Shown here piece after piece: positions 42,587-51,864 of a stretch of 64,000 nt of DNA. The stretch spans positions 1-64,000 of the forward strand of contig NZ_VDND01000009.1 in assembly GCF_007665395.1 (NCBI RefSeq), in the 5' to 3' direction. Under the pieces are notes generated by a model. It ran no database searches. It was not told the DNA's origin and saw only the letters and a list, made by a program, of their open reading frames with translations. A program made the translations under genes and the position numbers. Within the stretch, counting starts at the first letter, position 1. Every line of letters starts with the position of its first letter. Origin of the DNA: Pseudomonas oryzihabitans. Its GTDB lineage: Bacteria; Pseudomonadota; Gammaproteobacteria; Pseudomonadales; Pseudomonadaceae.

Positions 42587-43333
42587 ATGCCGTTTTCCGA
42601 CTACCGTACCGCGCTGGTGACCGGCGCCTCCTCCGGGATCGGTGCCGCCACTGTGGAGCGTCTCTGCCGCGAAGGTCTCAAGGTCCACGCCCTTGCACGT
42701 AGCGCAGACAAACTGACAGTTCTGCGCGAGCGTACCGGTTGCGAGGTGCACCCTGTGGACGTAGCCGACCTTGAAGCGCTGACGAAGACGCTGGCCGGTA
42801 TTGATGTCGACATCTTGGTCAACAACGCTGGGGTTGATCGACCCGGTTCGATCCTCGCCGCCGACGCAGAGGGCATCGACGCCCTGATCGACGTCAACCT
42901 GCGCGCCGTATTGCACCTAACACGCCTGTTGGTACCCGGAATGGTGATCCGCGATCGCGGTCACGTGATTAACATCAGCTCCATCGCCGGAGCCTACAAT
43001 TTCGGCGGCAACACCACCTATCACGCCACCAAGGCGGCAGTAAGCATGCTCTCTCGGAACCTGCGCATCGACGTGTTCGGCAAGCGAGTACGGGTGACCG
43101 AAATTTGTCCTGGCCGGGTGGCGACCGACATCTTCGCCCATGTGCACGGTGACCCAGAAGCTTCGCACAAAAAATACATAGAGGGTTACGAACTGCCTTT
43201 AGCCAGCGACATCGCCGATGCCATCGCTTTCGCCATCGCAGCTCCCATCGCCATGAACATCGGACACATGGAGATCACACCGACCCTGCAAGTACCAGGC
43301 GGCCTGCAGACTACTCGGCCGCAAATCAGCTGA
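42587..43333 (+). CDS. Short-chain dehydrogenase/reductase (YdfG-like)
   Basis: 248-residue classical SDR. Nucleotide site TGASSGIG (12-19), NNAG at about 79-82, catalytic SSIAGAYNFGGNTTYHATK with Tyr145 and Lys149. The family resembles serine/3-hydroxy acid dehydrogenases such as YdfG, which would suit an amino- or hydroxy-acid intermediate of the cluster. It may be transcribed from its own promoter, since a Nac-like site and a 138-base gap separate it from pxpA. Substrate unknown. Confidence 0.88.
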   Translation: MPFSDYRTALVTGASSGIGAATVERLCREGLKVHALARSADKLTVLRERTGCEVHPVDVADLEALTKTLAGIDVDILVNNAGVDRPGSILAADAEGIDALIDVNLRAVLHLTRLLVPGMVIRDRGHVINISSIAGAYNFGGNTTYHATKAAVSMLSRNLRIDVFGKRVRVTEICPGRVATDIFAHVHGDPEASHKKYIEGYELPLASDIADAIAFAIAAPIAMNIGHMEITPTLQVPGGLQTTRPQIS

Positions 43334-43430
43334 CATCCCATCTTGATGAGAGCGGCCATCCCGCCGGATAGGCCGCCGAACATTATCTTCCTTTCGCATG
43401 CTGCCGCCACCCTTCCCGTAGGGCTTTCTT

Positions 43431-44132
43431 ATGCTGGAAAATTTTGACCTGAGGCCAATCCTCAGCGGCGAAAACGGTCAGCTGCTTATTCAGGGCGGTG
43501 AGCTGACGCTACAGCTAATGCTATACGCCTGGCTGCTGGCCATGGGGTTGGCCTTTCTGCTGGTCACAGTCCGCCTAACCCGGGCACGCGTCGCAGAAGG
43601 TCTGGTCGCCGCCTATGTGGCTTACCACCGCAACGTTCCAACCCTGGTCCAGCTGATGCTTTGGTATTTCGGCATTCCCACATTGCTCCCCGAGTGGATG
43701 CAACTCTGGTTGGCCGGTTACAGTACCGAATTCCTCTTCGCGGTGATTGCCCTCGGCCTGTGCCAGGCCGCCTACTTCTCTGAGGACCTGCGGGCGGGCC
43801 TGCGCGCCCTGCCCAGTGGGCAGAACGAGGCAGCTCGCGCGCTCGGCTTGAACTACGTGCGCTCGATGCGTTACGTGATCCTTCCGCAAGCCGTGCGCAA
43901 CGCCCTCCCCTCGCTGATCAACCACACCGTGCTGCTGTTCAAGAACACCAGCCTGGCGATGGCCATCGGTGTTGTCGAGTTGACCTATGCCTCACGCGAG
44001 GTCGAGAACTACACCTTCCGCACGTTCGAGACCTATCTGGTGGCCACCCTGGCCTATCTCGCCTTCTCACTGGTGCTGATGGGAATAGGGGCACTGATCG
44101 CAAGGCGCTTCGAACGGGCAAGGGTGAGGTAA
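43431..44132 (+). CDS. Polar amino acid ABC transporter permease 1
   Basis: 233-residue inner-membrane permease of the His/Glu/Gln/Arg family. It contains a hydrophobic N-terminal region and the EAA-type loop LRALPSGQNEAARALGLNYVRSMRYVILPQAVRNALPSLINH (residues about 124-165), followed by LFKNTSLAMAIGVVELTYASREV. Pairs with the next gene, 4 bases downstream. Its position in the pxp cluster suggests import of the lactam or of an amino acid derived from it. Confidence 0.93.
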   Translation: MLENFDLRPILSGENGQLLIQGGELTLQLMLYAWLLAMGLAFLLVTVRLTRARVAEGLVAAYVAYHRNVPTLVQLMLWYFGIPTLLPEWMQLWLAGYSTEFLFAVIALGLCQAAYFSEDLRAGLRALPSGQNEAARALGLNYVRSMRYVILPQAVRNALPSLINHTVLLFKNTSLAMAIGVVELTYASREVENYTFRTFETYLVATLAYLAFSLVLMGIGALIARRFERARVR

Positions 44133-44136
44133 TCCC

Positions 44137-44895
44137 ATGTTGGACATGTTCAACATCCTCTACGACAACTGGGCGCTGTTCCTCATCGGTCAGTACCCGG
44201 AAGGTCCGCTGGGCGGCCTGCTGAATACCCTGATCCTGTCCGCGCTGGCGCTGCTCCTGGCGTTTCCACTGAGCCTGATGCTGGCCGTCGCCCGTATCTC
44301 GCCCTATCGCCTGGTACGCCTTCCAGCCACGGTTTGGGTCTATGTGCTGCGTGGCATTCCGCTGCTGATGGTGATCTTTTGGACGTACTTTCTGGTACCC
44401 CTCCTCATCGGTCGCAACATCAGTGGTTTCACTACCATGCTCTGCACCCTGGTGATCTATCAGAGTGCCTACCTGAGCGAGATCGTCCGCGGCGGGATCC
44501 AGGCGCTACCCGCTGGACAGATGGAAGCGTCGCGCGCGCTGGGACTCGGCTACTTCCGCACGCTGCTCTGGGTCATCCTGCCGCAGGCGCTGTACAACGC
44601 GCTGCCGAGCCTGATCAGCCAATTCGTCTCCATCATCAAGGAAACCACGCTGGGCTACATCATCAACGTCCAGGAAATGACCTTCGCGGCCAACCAGGTC
44701 AACAACCAGCTGCTCACCAAACCCTTCCAGGTTTACGCCATCCTGGCACTGACCTATTTCTGCCTCTGCTACGGCCTGAGTCGCGTGGCGACGGCCATGG
44801 AACATCGCATCGCCCGCAAACGGGCAGGTCAGAGCAGCGGCACCGGCCAGCCGACGCCCGCCGGCACCGCCTCCCTTTCAGAGTCTCCTAGGTGA
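44137..44895 (+). CDS. Polar amino acid ABC transporter permease 2
   Basis: 252 residues, second permease of the importer. GIQALPAGQMEASRALGLGYFRTLLWVILPQALYNALPSLISQ (about 121-163) is the ATPase-contacting loop and IIKETTLGYIINVQEMTFAANQV the following helix. The C-terminal 25 residues are polar and rich in Ser/Thr/Pro, an extra tail. The ATPase gene follows after 7 bases. Confidence 0.93.
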   Translation: MLDMFNILYDNWALFLIGQYPEGPLGGLLNTLILSALALLLAFPLSLMLAVARISPYRLVRLPATVWVYVLRGIPLLMVIFWTYFLVPLLIGRNISGFTTMLCTLVIYQSAYLSEIVRGGIQALPAGQMEASRALGLGYFRTLLWVILPQALYNALPSLISQFVSIIKETTLGYIINVQEMTFAANQVNNQLLTKPFQVYAILALTYFCLCYGLSRVATAMEHRIARKRAGQSSGTGQPTPAGTASLSESPR

Positions 44896-44902
44896 TCGCT
44901 CC

Positions 44903-45640
44903 ATGAATCCCATGATCATATTTGCCAATGTCGAGAAGTGGTATGGCGAGTACCAGGCGCTGACCAGCGTCAACGCCGAGATCTCCCGGGGGGAAGTGGT
45001 CGTCGTCTGCGGCCCCTCGGGCTCGGGTAAATCGACCCTGATCCGTACGGTGAATCGCCTGGAGGGTATCCAAGGTGGACAGATCCTGTTCGACGGCCAG
45101 GACATCCACGGCACCGACGCGAACCTCAATCGCTTGCGCAGCCGCATCGGCTTCGTCTTCCAGAGCTTCAATCTCTTCCCCCACCTGTCGGTGGTCGACA
45201 ACATCGTTCTGGCACCGACCAAGGTCCGTGGCCTCCGAGCGGCGGCCGCCAAGAAGCGGGCCCTGGAACTGCTCGACCGGGTGGGCATGGCGCACAAGGC
45301 GGACGCCTACCCGGCGCAGCTATCCGGCGGCCAGCAGCAACGGGTGGCGATCGCCCGAGCCCTGGCGATGGATCCGCCGGTGATGCTGTTCGACGAACCC
45401 ACCAGCGCCCTGGACCCAGAGATGGTGGGTGAGGTGCTCAACGTGATGCGCGGCCTGGCGAAAGATGGCATGACCATGATGTGCGTGACGCACGAAATGA
45501 ACTTCGCCCGCGAAGTGGCCGACGTCATCTGGTTCATGGACGCTGGCAAGATTCTGGAAAAAGCTACGCCAGACGCTTTTTTCAGCCAACCGCAGCATCC
45601 ACGGGCGCAGCGTTTCATCTCGGACCTGCGCTCTCACTGA
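44903..45640 (+). CDS. Polar amino acid ABC transporter ATP-binding protein
   Basis: 245-residue ATPase of the GlnQ/HisP type. Walker A GPSGSGKST (about 37-45), Q loop VFQSFNLFPHLSV, signature LSGGQQQRVAIARALA, Walker B VMLFDEPTSALDPEMV and switch VTHEMNFAREVAD are intact. Completes the importer with the two permeases upstream and the binding protein downstream. Confidence 0.95.
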   Translation: MNPMIIFANVEKWYGEYQALTSVNAEISRGEVVVVCGPSGSGKSTLIRTVNRLEGIQGGQILFDGQDIHGTDANLNRLRSRIGFVFQSFNLFPHLSVVDNIVLAPTKVRGLRAAAAKKRALELLDRVGMAHKADAYPAQLSGGQQQRVAIARALAMDPPVMLFDEPTSALDPEMVGEVLNVMRGLAKDGMTMMCVTHEMNFAREVADVIWFMDAGKILEKATPDAFFSQPQHPRAQRFISDLRSH

Positions 45641-45717
45641 AATGCCCCTAGAGCATCCAAAGCAACGCGCGATCTCCTGCGCCCTGTCGCTGCCCTACCT
45701 TTCCTGAGGATCGTTAC

Positions 45718-46551
45718 ATGCGCTTGAAATTGACCGTTTTGGCGTTGTCCGTTACCCCCCTATTCTCCGCTCTGGCCCAGGCCGATCAATGGGCTGACAT
45801 TCAAGCCCGCAAGAGCCTGAGTTGCGGCGTCTATTCCGACGTTCCACCCTTTTCCTCGCCCAACCCCAGCACCCGCTCGCTTGAAGGCATGGACGTGGAC
45901 CTGTGCACGGCTCTTGCCAAACAGCTGGGCGTGGAGGTGGCGCTCAAGCCGCTGTCGGGTGAAGCGCGGGTACCGGAAGTCAAGATGGGCCGGGTCGACG
46001 TGGTCATCGCCAACCTAGCCTATACCAAGACCCGTGCCCAGCAGATCCAATTCAGCGATCCCTACTACGTCGCCAAGGAAATGCTGGTGGTCAAGGCGCC
46101 GCTGGCCGAAAAGCCCCTGGAGTTCTTCAAGGAGAAGCGTCTGAGCGCGACCAAAGGCTCCACGTCCGAACAGTCCATCCGGCTGATCGGTGCCAACCCG
46201 GTGACCTTCCAGGACACGGGATCGGCCTACCTTGCGGTGCAGCAGAACAAGGTGCTGGGCGTCGTCACCAACACCATGACGGCCAAGAAGCTAGTCGCTC
46301 AGGCCAAACAGGGTGGGGTCGACCTGGGTATCGTCTCCGCGCCGCTGGCGCTCGAGCCGATCGGTGTCGGGATGCGGCAGAATGAGCCTGCGATGCTGGA
46401 AAAGGTCAATGCCGCCCTGCGGGCCATGGACCAAGCCGGCGAGATCGACCGGGTATGGGCCAAATGGATAGGACCGAATACCGAGTACAAGATGGTCCGC
46501 GAAGAGCGGGTGCAGAAGCTTGAGGAACTCAAATTCGAACCTTTGGAATAA
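45718..46551 (+). CDS. Amino acid ABC transporter periplasmic binding protein
   Basis: 277 residues with signal peptide MRLKLTVLALSVTPLFSALAQAD. The mature protein has the family 3 pattern: SLSCGVYSDVPPFSS, GMDVDLCTALAKQLGVEVALKPL and ATKGSTSEQSIRL. It captures the ligand for the importer; whether that is pyroglutamate, another lactam or a plain amino acid is not evident. Starts at ATG 45718, 77 bases after the ATPase gene, with TGAGGA upstream. Confidence 0.93.
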   Translation: MRLKLTVLALSVTPLFSALAQADQWADIQARKSLSCGVYSDVPPFSSPNPSTRSLEGMDVDLCTALAKQLGVEVALKPLSGEARVPEVKMGRVDVVIANLAYTKTRAQQIQFSDPYYVAKEMLVVKAPLAEKPLEFFKEKRLSATKGSTSEQSIRLIGANPVTFQDTGSAYLAVQQNKVLGVVTNTMTAKKLVAQAKQGGVDLGIVSAPLALEPIGVGMRQNEPAMLEKVNAALRAMDQAGEIDRVWAKWIGPNTEYKMVREERVQKLEELKFEPLE

Positions 46552-46607
46552 GGCCTCCCTCCTACGGTTTGCCGATCGGGCTTTTATCCATACAGAGGGT
46601 AGCGAAG

Positions 46608-46880
46608 ATGCGTAGATTCTTGATTCTGACGGGCCTGCTGCTGGTCGCCGGCCAAGCGTTGGCCGAAGACCAATGCGCCCTGCAATTGCAAAAGCTCGAC
46701 GACCAAGCCTTGACCACCCGGTCCGGCAGCCTGGGCAACCAACAGCAGTCGCCGCAAGTGACCAAACTCATCGCCAAGGCGAAGAGCTACCAGAAAGCTG
46801 GCGATTACCAGAATTGCCAGCGGACGAGCCAAGAAGCCTTGACACTGATCAAGCAGACCGGCGGTGGCTCGGCGCAGTGA
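46608..46880 (+). CDS. Small secreted protein, function unknown
   Basis: 90 residues from ATG 46608 with AGAGGG upstream. Signal peptide MRRFLILTGLLLVAGQALA; the mature part is helical and polar with two cysteines (EDQCALQLQKLDDQALTT and AGDYQNCQRTSQEALTLI) that could form a disulfide. The second half resembles one TPR-like helix pair. Lies 56 bases after the binding protein and is followed by a terminator. Its role in the cluster is unknown. Confidence 0.78.
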   Translation: MRRFLILTGLLLVAGQALAEDQCALQLQKLDDQALTTRSGSLGNQQQSPQVTKLIAKAKSYQKAGDYQNCQRTSQEALTLIKQTGGGSAQ

Positions 46881-46918
46881 GGTCGACGCAGGTGGCGTCG
46901 CTCCACGCCCCCTGTCTT

Positions 46919-46951
46919 ACCGAAGGCGCCCTGCGCGCCTTCGGCTTTTTG
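46919..46951 (+). terminator. Rho-independent terminator of the ABC operon
   Basis: CCGAAGGCGC-cctgc-GCGCCTTCGG followed by CTTTTT, ending the transporter operon 39 bases past the small secreted protein. Confidence 0.9.
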
Positions 46952-47084
46952 TGCTCCGCCATCGAGACCGTTCGGACGTAACCATGCCTTTTAATTATGC
47001 CCCCACAGCGAAGGGCTATTGGAGGCGGTGCCAACGGCTCTCTTATCCTTGGCGGTGCCTTCCGCAACCATGAAGATACGGACT

Positions 47085-48287
47085 ATGCCCGCTACAGCTG
47101 ATCGCCTGAAGAACGTCTCGGTATCCGCCTCCGTCGCCATGACCCAAAAAGCCCGCGATCTCGCCGCTCAGGGCATCAAGGTGGTCGGCCTGTCCTCGGG
47201 CGAGCCGGACTTCCCCACGCCTGCGCATGCCATCGAAGCGGCGTACGCCGCCGCGGCGGCCGGCGACACCAAGTATCCTCCGGTCAACGGCACCCCTCGG
47301 CTGCGCACCGCCATTCGCGAGAAGTTCAAGCGCGACAACGGAGTCGACTACCCGATCGACCAGATTCTCACCGCGGGTGGCGGCAAGCAGGTCATCTTCA
47401 ACGCCATGCTCGCCACCCTCAACCCCGGCGACGAAGTGGTCATTCCAACGCCGTCCTGGATCAGCTACGCCGACATCGTCCGCTTCGCCGAAGGTGTACC
47501 GGTGGCCATTCCCTGCCATCAGGCCAACGGTTTCAAGCTGCGCCCGGAGGATTTGGAGGCGGCGATCACCCCCAAAACCAAATGGCTGTTGCTGAACTAC
47601 CCGAACAACCCTACCGGTGCGGCCTGTTCGCGCGCCGAGATGGCCGCCATCGCCGAGGTCATGCTGCGCTATCCCGAGGTGTGGATCATGACCGACGACA
47701 TGTACGAACACCTGATCTACGATGACTTCGAGTTCTGTACCCTGGCCCAGGTGGAACCGGCGTTGTACGACCGCACCCTGACCGTCAATGGCGTCTCCAA
47801 GGCCTATGCCATGACCGGCTGGCGCCTGGGTTTCTGCGGCGGCCCCAGTGACCTGATCAAGGCTATCGGTAACGTCAACACCCAGAACGCGGGGGGGGTT
47901 TGCACCCTCACGCAAGCGGCCGCTATAGCCGTCCTGGAAGGCCCACAAACACTGCTCAAGGAGCGTGCCGCCCTCTATCAGCAACGCCGCGATCTAGTAC
48001 TCGGGCGACTCAGAGCCATCGAAGGCGTGACGTGCCATAAGCCCGAAGGTGCCTTCTACCTGTTCCCGAACATTTCCCAGCTCCTCGGCAAGACCAGCCG
48101 TGGCGGACGGCGTATCGACAGCGACACCGACTTCGTCATGGCGCTCATGGATGAGCACCAGGTCGTGACGGTGCAGGGCGCGGCCTATGGCATGAGTCCG
48201 CATTTTCGGCTGTCTTACGCCACCAGCCTGGACGTCTTGCATGAAGGCTGCGATCGCATCGCCACCTTCTGCGCCGAGCTACGCTGA
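47085..48287 (+). CDS. PLP-dependent aminotransferase (class I, AspC-like)
   Basis: Transfers amino groups between an amino acid and a 2-oxoacid; specificity unknown. About 400 residues. SSGEPDFPTPAHAI, NYPNNPTGAACS, the PLP lysine in NGVSKAYAMTGWRLG (Lys239) and the C-terminal FRLSYATS are typical of class I enzymes. Two near starts (47070 and 47085) have equally weak ribosome-binding sites; I take 47085 by family N-terminal length. In this cluster it may move nitrogen from the glutamate released by 5-oxoprolinase. Confidence 0.9.
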   Translation: MPATADRLKNVSVSASVAMTQKARDLAAQGIKVVGLSSGEPDFPTPAHAIEAAYAAAAAGDTKYPPVNGTPRLRTAIREKFKRDNGVDYPIDQILTAGGGKQVIFNAMLATLNPGDEVVIPTPSWISYADIVRFAEGVPVAIPCHQANGFKLRPEDLEAAITPKTKWLLLNYPNNPTGAACSRAEMAAIAEVMLRYPEVWIMTDDMYEHLIYDDFEFCTLAQVEPALYDRTLTVNGVSKAYAMTGWRLGFCGGPSDLIKAIGNVNTQNAGGVCTLTQAAAIAVLEGPQTLLKERAALYQQRRDLVLGRLRAIEGVTCHKPEGAFYLFPNISQLLGKTSRGGRRIDSDTDFVMALMDEHQVVTVQGAAYGMSPHFRLSYATSLDVLHEGCDRIATFCAELR

Positions 48288-48296
48288 CCGTTCCCC

Positions 48297-48333
48297 TCCC
48301 GGATGCGGCACCTGCAAAGGGCCGCGTCCGGGA
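48297..48333 (+). terminator. Terminator-like hairpin after the aminotransferase
   Basis: TCCCGGATGCGGC pairs with GCCGCGTCCGGGA (one G-T pair), 10 bases past the stop. No T tract, so efficiency is uncertain. Confidence 0.5.
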
Positions 48334-48480
48334 TCGCTCCGCCTATCAACCGCTTACCTTGTTACCTTCTCAACTTTTTACACAAGCGAACGCTCGGCAC
48401 CTCGCATCGTGACGGCCTAACCCCAAGGTGTCTCGCGACGCCGTGGGATTGGGTTCTCTCTTCGCGAAAGCCCTTAGCCG

Positions 48481-49470
48481 TCAGGCGGATAGCGGCAGGT
48501 CGACATAGCGACCCAATTGCCGTCGCAGACCCGACAGGTAGTCATCCAGGCCCTGTTCCACGTCCAGCGCTACTCCAGTATCCGCCGGTTGAAGGCGAAT
48601 ACCGCTACCGATACGGGCCTGACCCAGACGCCACAGATCCACCTCGATCACCCCGGCAACCTTGGGATAGCCACCAGCCGTGTTGGCATCACTGAGCTGA
48701 ATGATCGGCTCGCCGGCCGGCGGCACCTGAACGATGCCCGGCATCAGGCCGTAGGAGCGCATCTCCATCGGTCGCTTGGCCACCAACGGCGTGCCGGACA
48801 GACGAAATCCGGTACGGTCGCTCTGAGCGGAGATCTTCCATGTCTGGTTCCAGAAGCCTTCCGCGACGGCCTCGAAAAGATCGTGCTCGCCGGCAGGAAT
48901 GGCGCGCAGCAGCAGCGTACCATCGTCCAGGCGTGGAAAAAGCCCGCCCAGCGCAACCTCGGGCGGCGCCACGCCCAGACCTTCCTTGGGTAAGCTGAGC
49001 GCAGGCGCTGGCAAAGCCGCCAGCCGGTCACCCCGCTGGAGGGGACGTCCTCCCAGGCCACCGAAGTGGCCACGCAGCGCTGTACTACGCGAGCCCAGCA
49101 CCAGTGGCACGTCGAAACCGCCACGCACTCCCAGATAGGCACGGGCGCCGCTACGAGGATAGCCCAACTCCAAACGTTGGCCCGCCTTGACCGGCAGCGC
49201 CCACCAAGGCGGTAACAGGCGGCCGTCGAGCCGCGCCCGGCAATCTGCACCAGTGAGGGAGATGCAACCGTCCGTGGTGAACGCCAGAGTGACTGGAAAC
49301 GTTTGTAGCTCCAGGGCCGCGCAGCCTTGAGCATTGCCCAACAGTAGATTACCGATCCGCAGCGCCAGGGGGTCCATGGCGCCGCTCAAGCTCACCCCGA
49401 TGTCGCGATACCCCTCACGCCCAAGGTCCTGCACGGTGTTCAGTGCACCAGTGGCCAGTATCTCGATCAT
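48481..49470 (-). CDS. pxpC: 5-oxoprolinase subunit C (biotin-dependent carboxyltransferase family)
   Basis: 329 residues of the PxpC/KipA/urea-amidolyase C-terminal family. ALNTVQDLGREGYRDIGVSLSGAMD and LTGADCRARLDG are family hallmarks, as is QVPPAGEPIIQLSDANTAGGYPKVAGVIE. Functions with PxpB, whose gene it overlaps by 4 bases (ATGA at 49470-49467), and PxpA. The family name reflects homology to carboxyltransferases, which fits the dedicated biotin carboxylase in this cluster. Confidence 0.92.
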   Translation of the reverse strand: MIEILATGALNTVQDLGREGYRDIGVSLSGAMDPLALRIGNLLLGNAQGCAALELQTFPVTLAFTTDGCISLTGADCRARLDGRLLPPWWALPVKAGQRLELGYPRSGARAYLGVRGGFDVPLVLGSRSTALRGHFGGLGGRPLQRGDRLAALPAPALSLPKEGLGVAPPEVALGGLFPRLDDGTLLLRAIPAGEHDLFEAVAEGFWNQTWKISAQSDRTGFRLSGTPLVAKRPMEMRSYGLMPGIVQVPPAGEPIIQLSDANTAGGYPKVAGVIEVDLWRLGQARIGSGIRLQPADTGVALDVEQGLDDYLSGLRRQLGRYVDLPLSA

Positions 49471-50174
49471 AGTTCGATCCTCTCGGGTAAAAAGCGTACT
49501 TGGTCACCAGGCGCCAGTAACGCAGGACGCTCTGCGGTCGGGTCGAACACCTCTAGCTCGGCAAACCCTAAGCCGTTCCAGCCGTTGGGTCCGGTGAGTG
49601 CGGAGATTCCCGTCTGAGGGCCGCCGATGGTCACGGTACCCTTGAGCATGCGCAGCGAGGGCACCTTCTTGCGAGGCACATGGATGCTCGCGTCCAGGCC
49701 ACCGAGGTAGCCGAAACCCGGCGCACTGCCCAGCGCCATGACTGTGTACGTACCCTGGTGATGCCGGCGGACGACCTCATGATCGCTCAACCCGGTGAAG
49801 TCGCAGATCGCAGCCAGGTCGATTGCATGTTCACCGCCATAGCAGGTGGGAACTTCGATCACCCGGCCTGGCTGCCCCAATTCGCCGCCCTCGGCCCAGT
49901 ACCGTTGCAACTCGCGCGCCACCGAATCCACGGAGGCCGGCGTACGCTTGAGCACTACAAGCAGGTTGGTCATACCGGGAATGAGTTCGGCGATGTCCTC
50001 GCGAGGCTTCAGCTTCTGGGTCAGTGCCCAGATCCGCCGTTGGCTCGGCAGGTCCAGGCCACCCGGTGCCTCCAGCAAGAAGGCGCGCGAACCGATCATG
50101 GATAGTCGGACCTGGTCCTCAGCCGTCTGCCAAAGGGGCACCAAAGCCGGGGGGGACGAAAAGTAGCTTGCCAT
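49467..50174 (-). CDS. pxpB: 5-oxoprolinase subunit B (KipI-like)
   Basis: 235 residues, with family signatures TNLLVVLKRTP, VEVP-type strand VIEVPTCYGGEHAIDLAAIC, and GSAPGFGYLGGLD...TVTIGGPQTGIS in the C-terminal cyclophilin-like domain. It forms the catalytic complex with PxpC. First gene of a two-gene minus-strand unit; the upstream 54 bases hold no Nac-like palindrome. Read-through from the MFS gene upstream on the same strand is possible. Confidence 0.92.
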   Translation of the reverse strand: MASYFSSPPALVPLWQTAEDQVRLSMIGSRAFLLEAPGGLDLPSQRRIWALTQKLKPREDIAELIPGMTNLLVVLKRTPASVDSVARELQRYWAEGGELGQPGRVIEVPTCYGGEHAIDLAAICDFTGLSDHEVVRRHHQGTYTVMALGSAPGFGYLGGLDASIHVPRKKVPSLRMLKGTVTIGGPQTGISALTGPNGWNGLGFAELEVFDPTAERPALLAPGDQVRFLPERIEL

Positions 50175-50228
50175 GGGCGGGGGGTGTCCTAGTGGGCGAG
50201 AAAAGGGCGGGAGGGTAGCGGCCGGCCG

Positions 50229-51758
50229 CTAGGATGATGCACCGGCCCGGCGGGCGTGCAGGTCGACGGCCGGTAGGCGGCGCAAGATCACGACCGCTAC
50301 CAACCCCGCCAGCGCGCATCCGAGCAGGCCGACATCGATCGCCTGAACGAGCGCGCCTTGGGCCAGTCTCAGCAGCTCCGGTGAGTGCTGTCCGGCATGG
50401 CTCAGTAGGACCTGTGGATCGCGCAATGTCGCATAGGCTGCGTCTCGGCCGTCGGCGGCCAGTCGGGCCCGAAGAAAATAGCCGTATAGTAGATTCACCA
50501 GGGTGCTCATCAGGGCGGTGCCGATCAGCCCGCCCACGAGCCGCAACGATTGCTGCAAAGCCGTCGCGATACCCAGGTACTGGCGTTCAGCCAGCGTTTG
50601 TGTGAACACCGTCAGGTTGAGCAACACGAAGCCTAGCCCGGTCCCCGCCCCCAGAATCAGCAGCAGCAGCCCTTCGAACGATGCATTCGCGCCGATCACG
50701 GACAGGGCCAGGCAGGCCGTCAGCAAAACGCTAAAGCCTAGCAACGGCAGGATGTTAGGGTTGGCCAACGCCATCATGACCCGATTGTTAATCAGGGCGC
50801 CAACGGTGATGCTCAACGCTAGCGGTGTGATCAGCAGGCCCGCCGTTGCCGGGGAGTAGCCGTATCCTCCTTGCAGTAGCAGCGGCAGATAGAACAGCAG
50901 GGTGAACATCACCCCGCCTGCCAGTAGCGCCAACACGAACAGCAGATTGATCCGGCGATCGGCAAAGAGCGCCGCCGGCAGCAAAGCGTGATGGCTGCGC
51001 CGCTCCTGCCAGACGAGCGCGGCCGTCGCCAGCAGACACAACAGCGCCAAACCAAGTGTGAGCGCCAAGCCGCTTCGGCCCAGGCGATCTACCAGCAACT
51101 GCAAACTGCCCAGTATGACGACGATCAGAAGCGCGCCAAGCCAGTCGAGGCGGATCGCGCCTCGCCGCTGCGGCCGGTACCAAGGCAGATAGCGCCAGGC
51201 GAAGAAAAGCGCCACTAGCCCGAACGGTAGGTTAAGCCAGAAGACCGAGCGCCAGCCGAAGTGGCCGGTCAGATAGCCGCCGATGCCTGGGCCCAGCGCA
51301 TTCACCACGCTGAACAGGGTGCTCAGCAGCATTTGCCAGCGTAGTCGTCGGCGGGTATCGGAAAATAATTCGGGAATACAGGCGAACGCGGTACCGACTA
51401 GCATGCCGCCGCCAATACCCTGCAGCGCACGTCCTATCACCAGCACCCACATTTCCTGCGCCAGGGCGCAAAGTATAGAGGCGAGGGTGAACAGCACCGT
51501 AGCTGCCATGACGAAGGGCTTACGACCGTAATAATCGCCCAAACGGCCGAAGATAGGGATAGTGACGATAGACGTTAGCAGGTAACCAGTAGCGACCCAA
51601 GCATAGTATTCGTACCCCTGCAGCTGATTAGCGATGCTTGGTAGCGCGTTCCCAATGACCGTCTGGTCCAGAGCGGACAGCATCAACACTAAGGACACGC
51701 CGAGCATCGCAAGCAGCGCTTGGCGAAACGTCAGGGAATGCGGCTCGGAAACGTTCAT
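50229..51758 (-). CDS. MFS transporter (DHA2/14-TM drug-efflux-like)
   Basis: Inner-membrane major facilitator of 509 residues from ATG 51758. About 14 hydrophobic segments; motif A GRLGDYYGRKP, motif C-like region GIGGYLTGHFGWRSVFWLNLPFG, and LSALDQTVIGNALPSIANQLQ at the N-terminus as in EmrB/QacA-like proteins. An exporter is the default expectation, but its place beside pxpBC and behind a Nac-like site suggests movement of a metabolite of the lactam pathway. Confidence 0.9.
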   Translation of the reverse strand: MNVSEPHSLTFRQALLAMLGVSLVLMLSALDQTVIGNALPSIANQLQGYEYYAWVATGYLLTSIVTIPIFGRLGDYYGRKPFVMAATVLFTLASILCALAQEMWVLVIGRALQGIGGGMLVGTAFACIPELFSDTRRRLRWQMLLSTLFSVVNALGPGIGGYLTGHFGWRSVFWLNLPFGLVALFFAWRYLPWYRPQRRGAIRLDWLGALLIVVILGSLQLLVDRLGRSGLALTLGLALLCLLATAALVWQERRSHHALLPAALFADRRINLLFVLALLAGGVMFTLLFYLPLLLQGGYGYSPATAGLLITPLALSITVGALINNRVMMALANPNILPLLGFSVLLTACLALSVIGANASFEGLLLLILGAGTGLGFVLLNLTVFTQTLAERQYLGIATALQQSLRLVGGLIGTALMSTLVNLLYGYFLRARLAADGRDAAYATLRDPQVLLSHAGQHSPELLRLAQGALVQAIDVGLLGCALAGLVAVVILRRLPAVDLHARRAGASS

Positions 51759-51864
51759 AGCTGACTCAAAGGATAGGTTCGAAAAGCGCGACGAAGGCCC
51801 CACTACGCACCCTTACGTTACGAGAACCACGCTATGAGACAAAAGACAACTTCCCTCTGGATGG

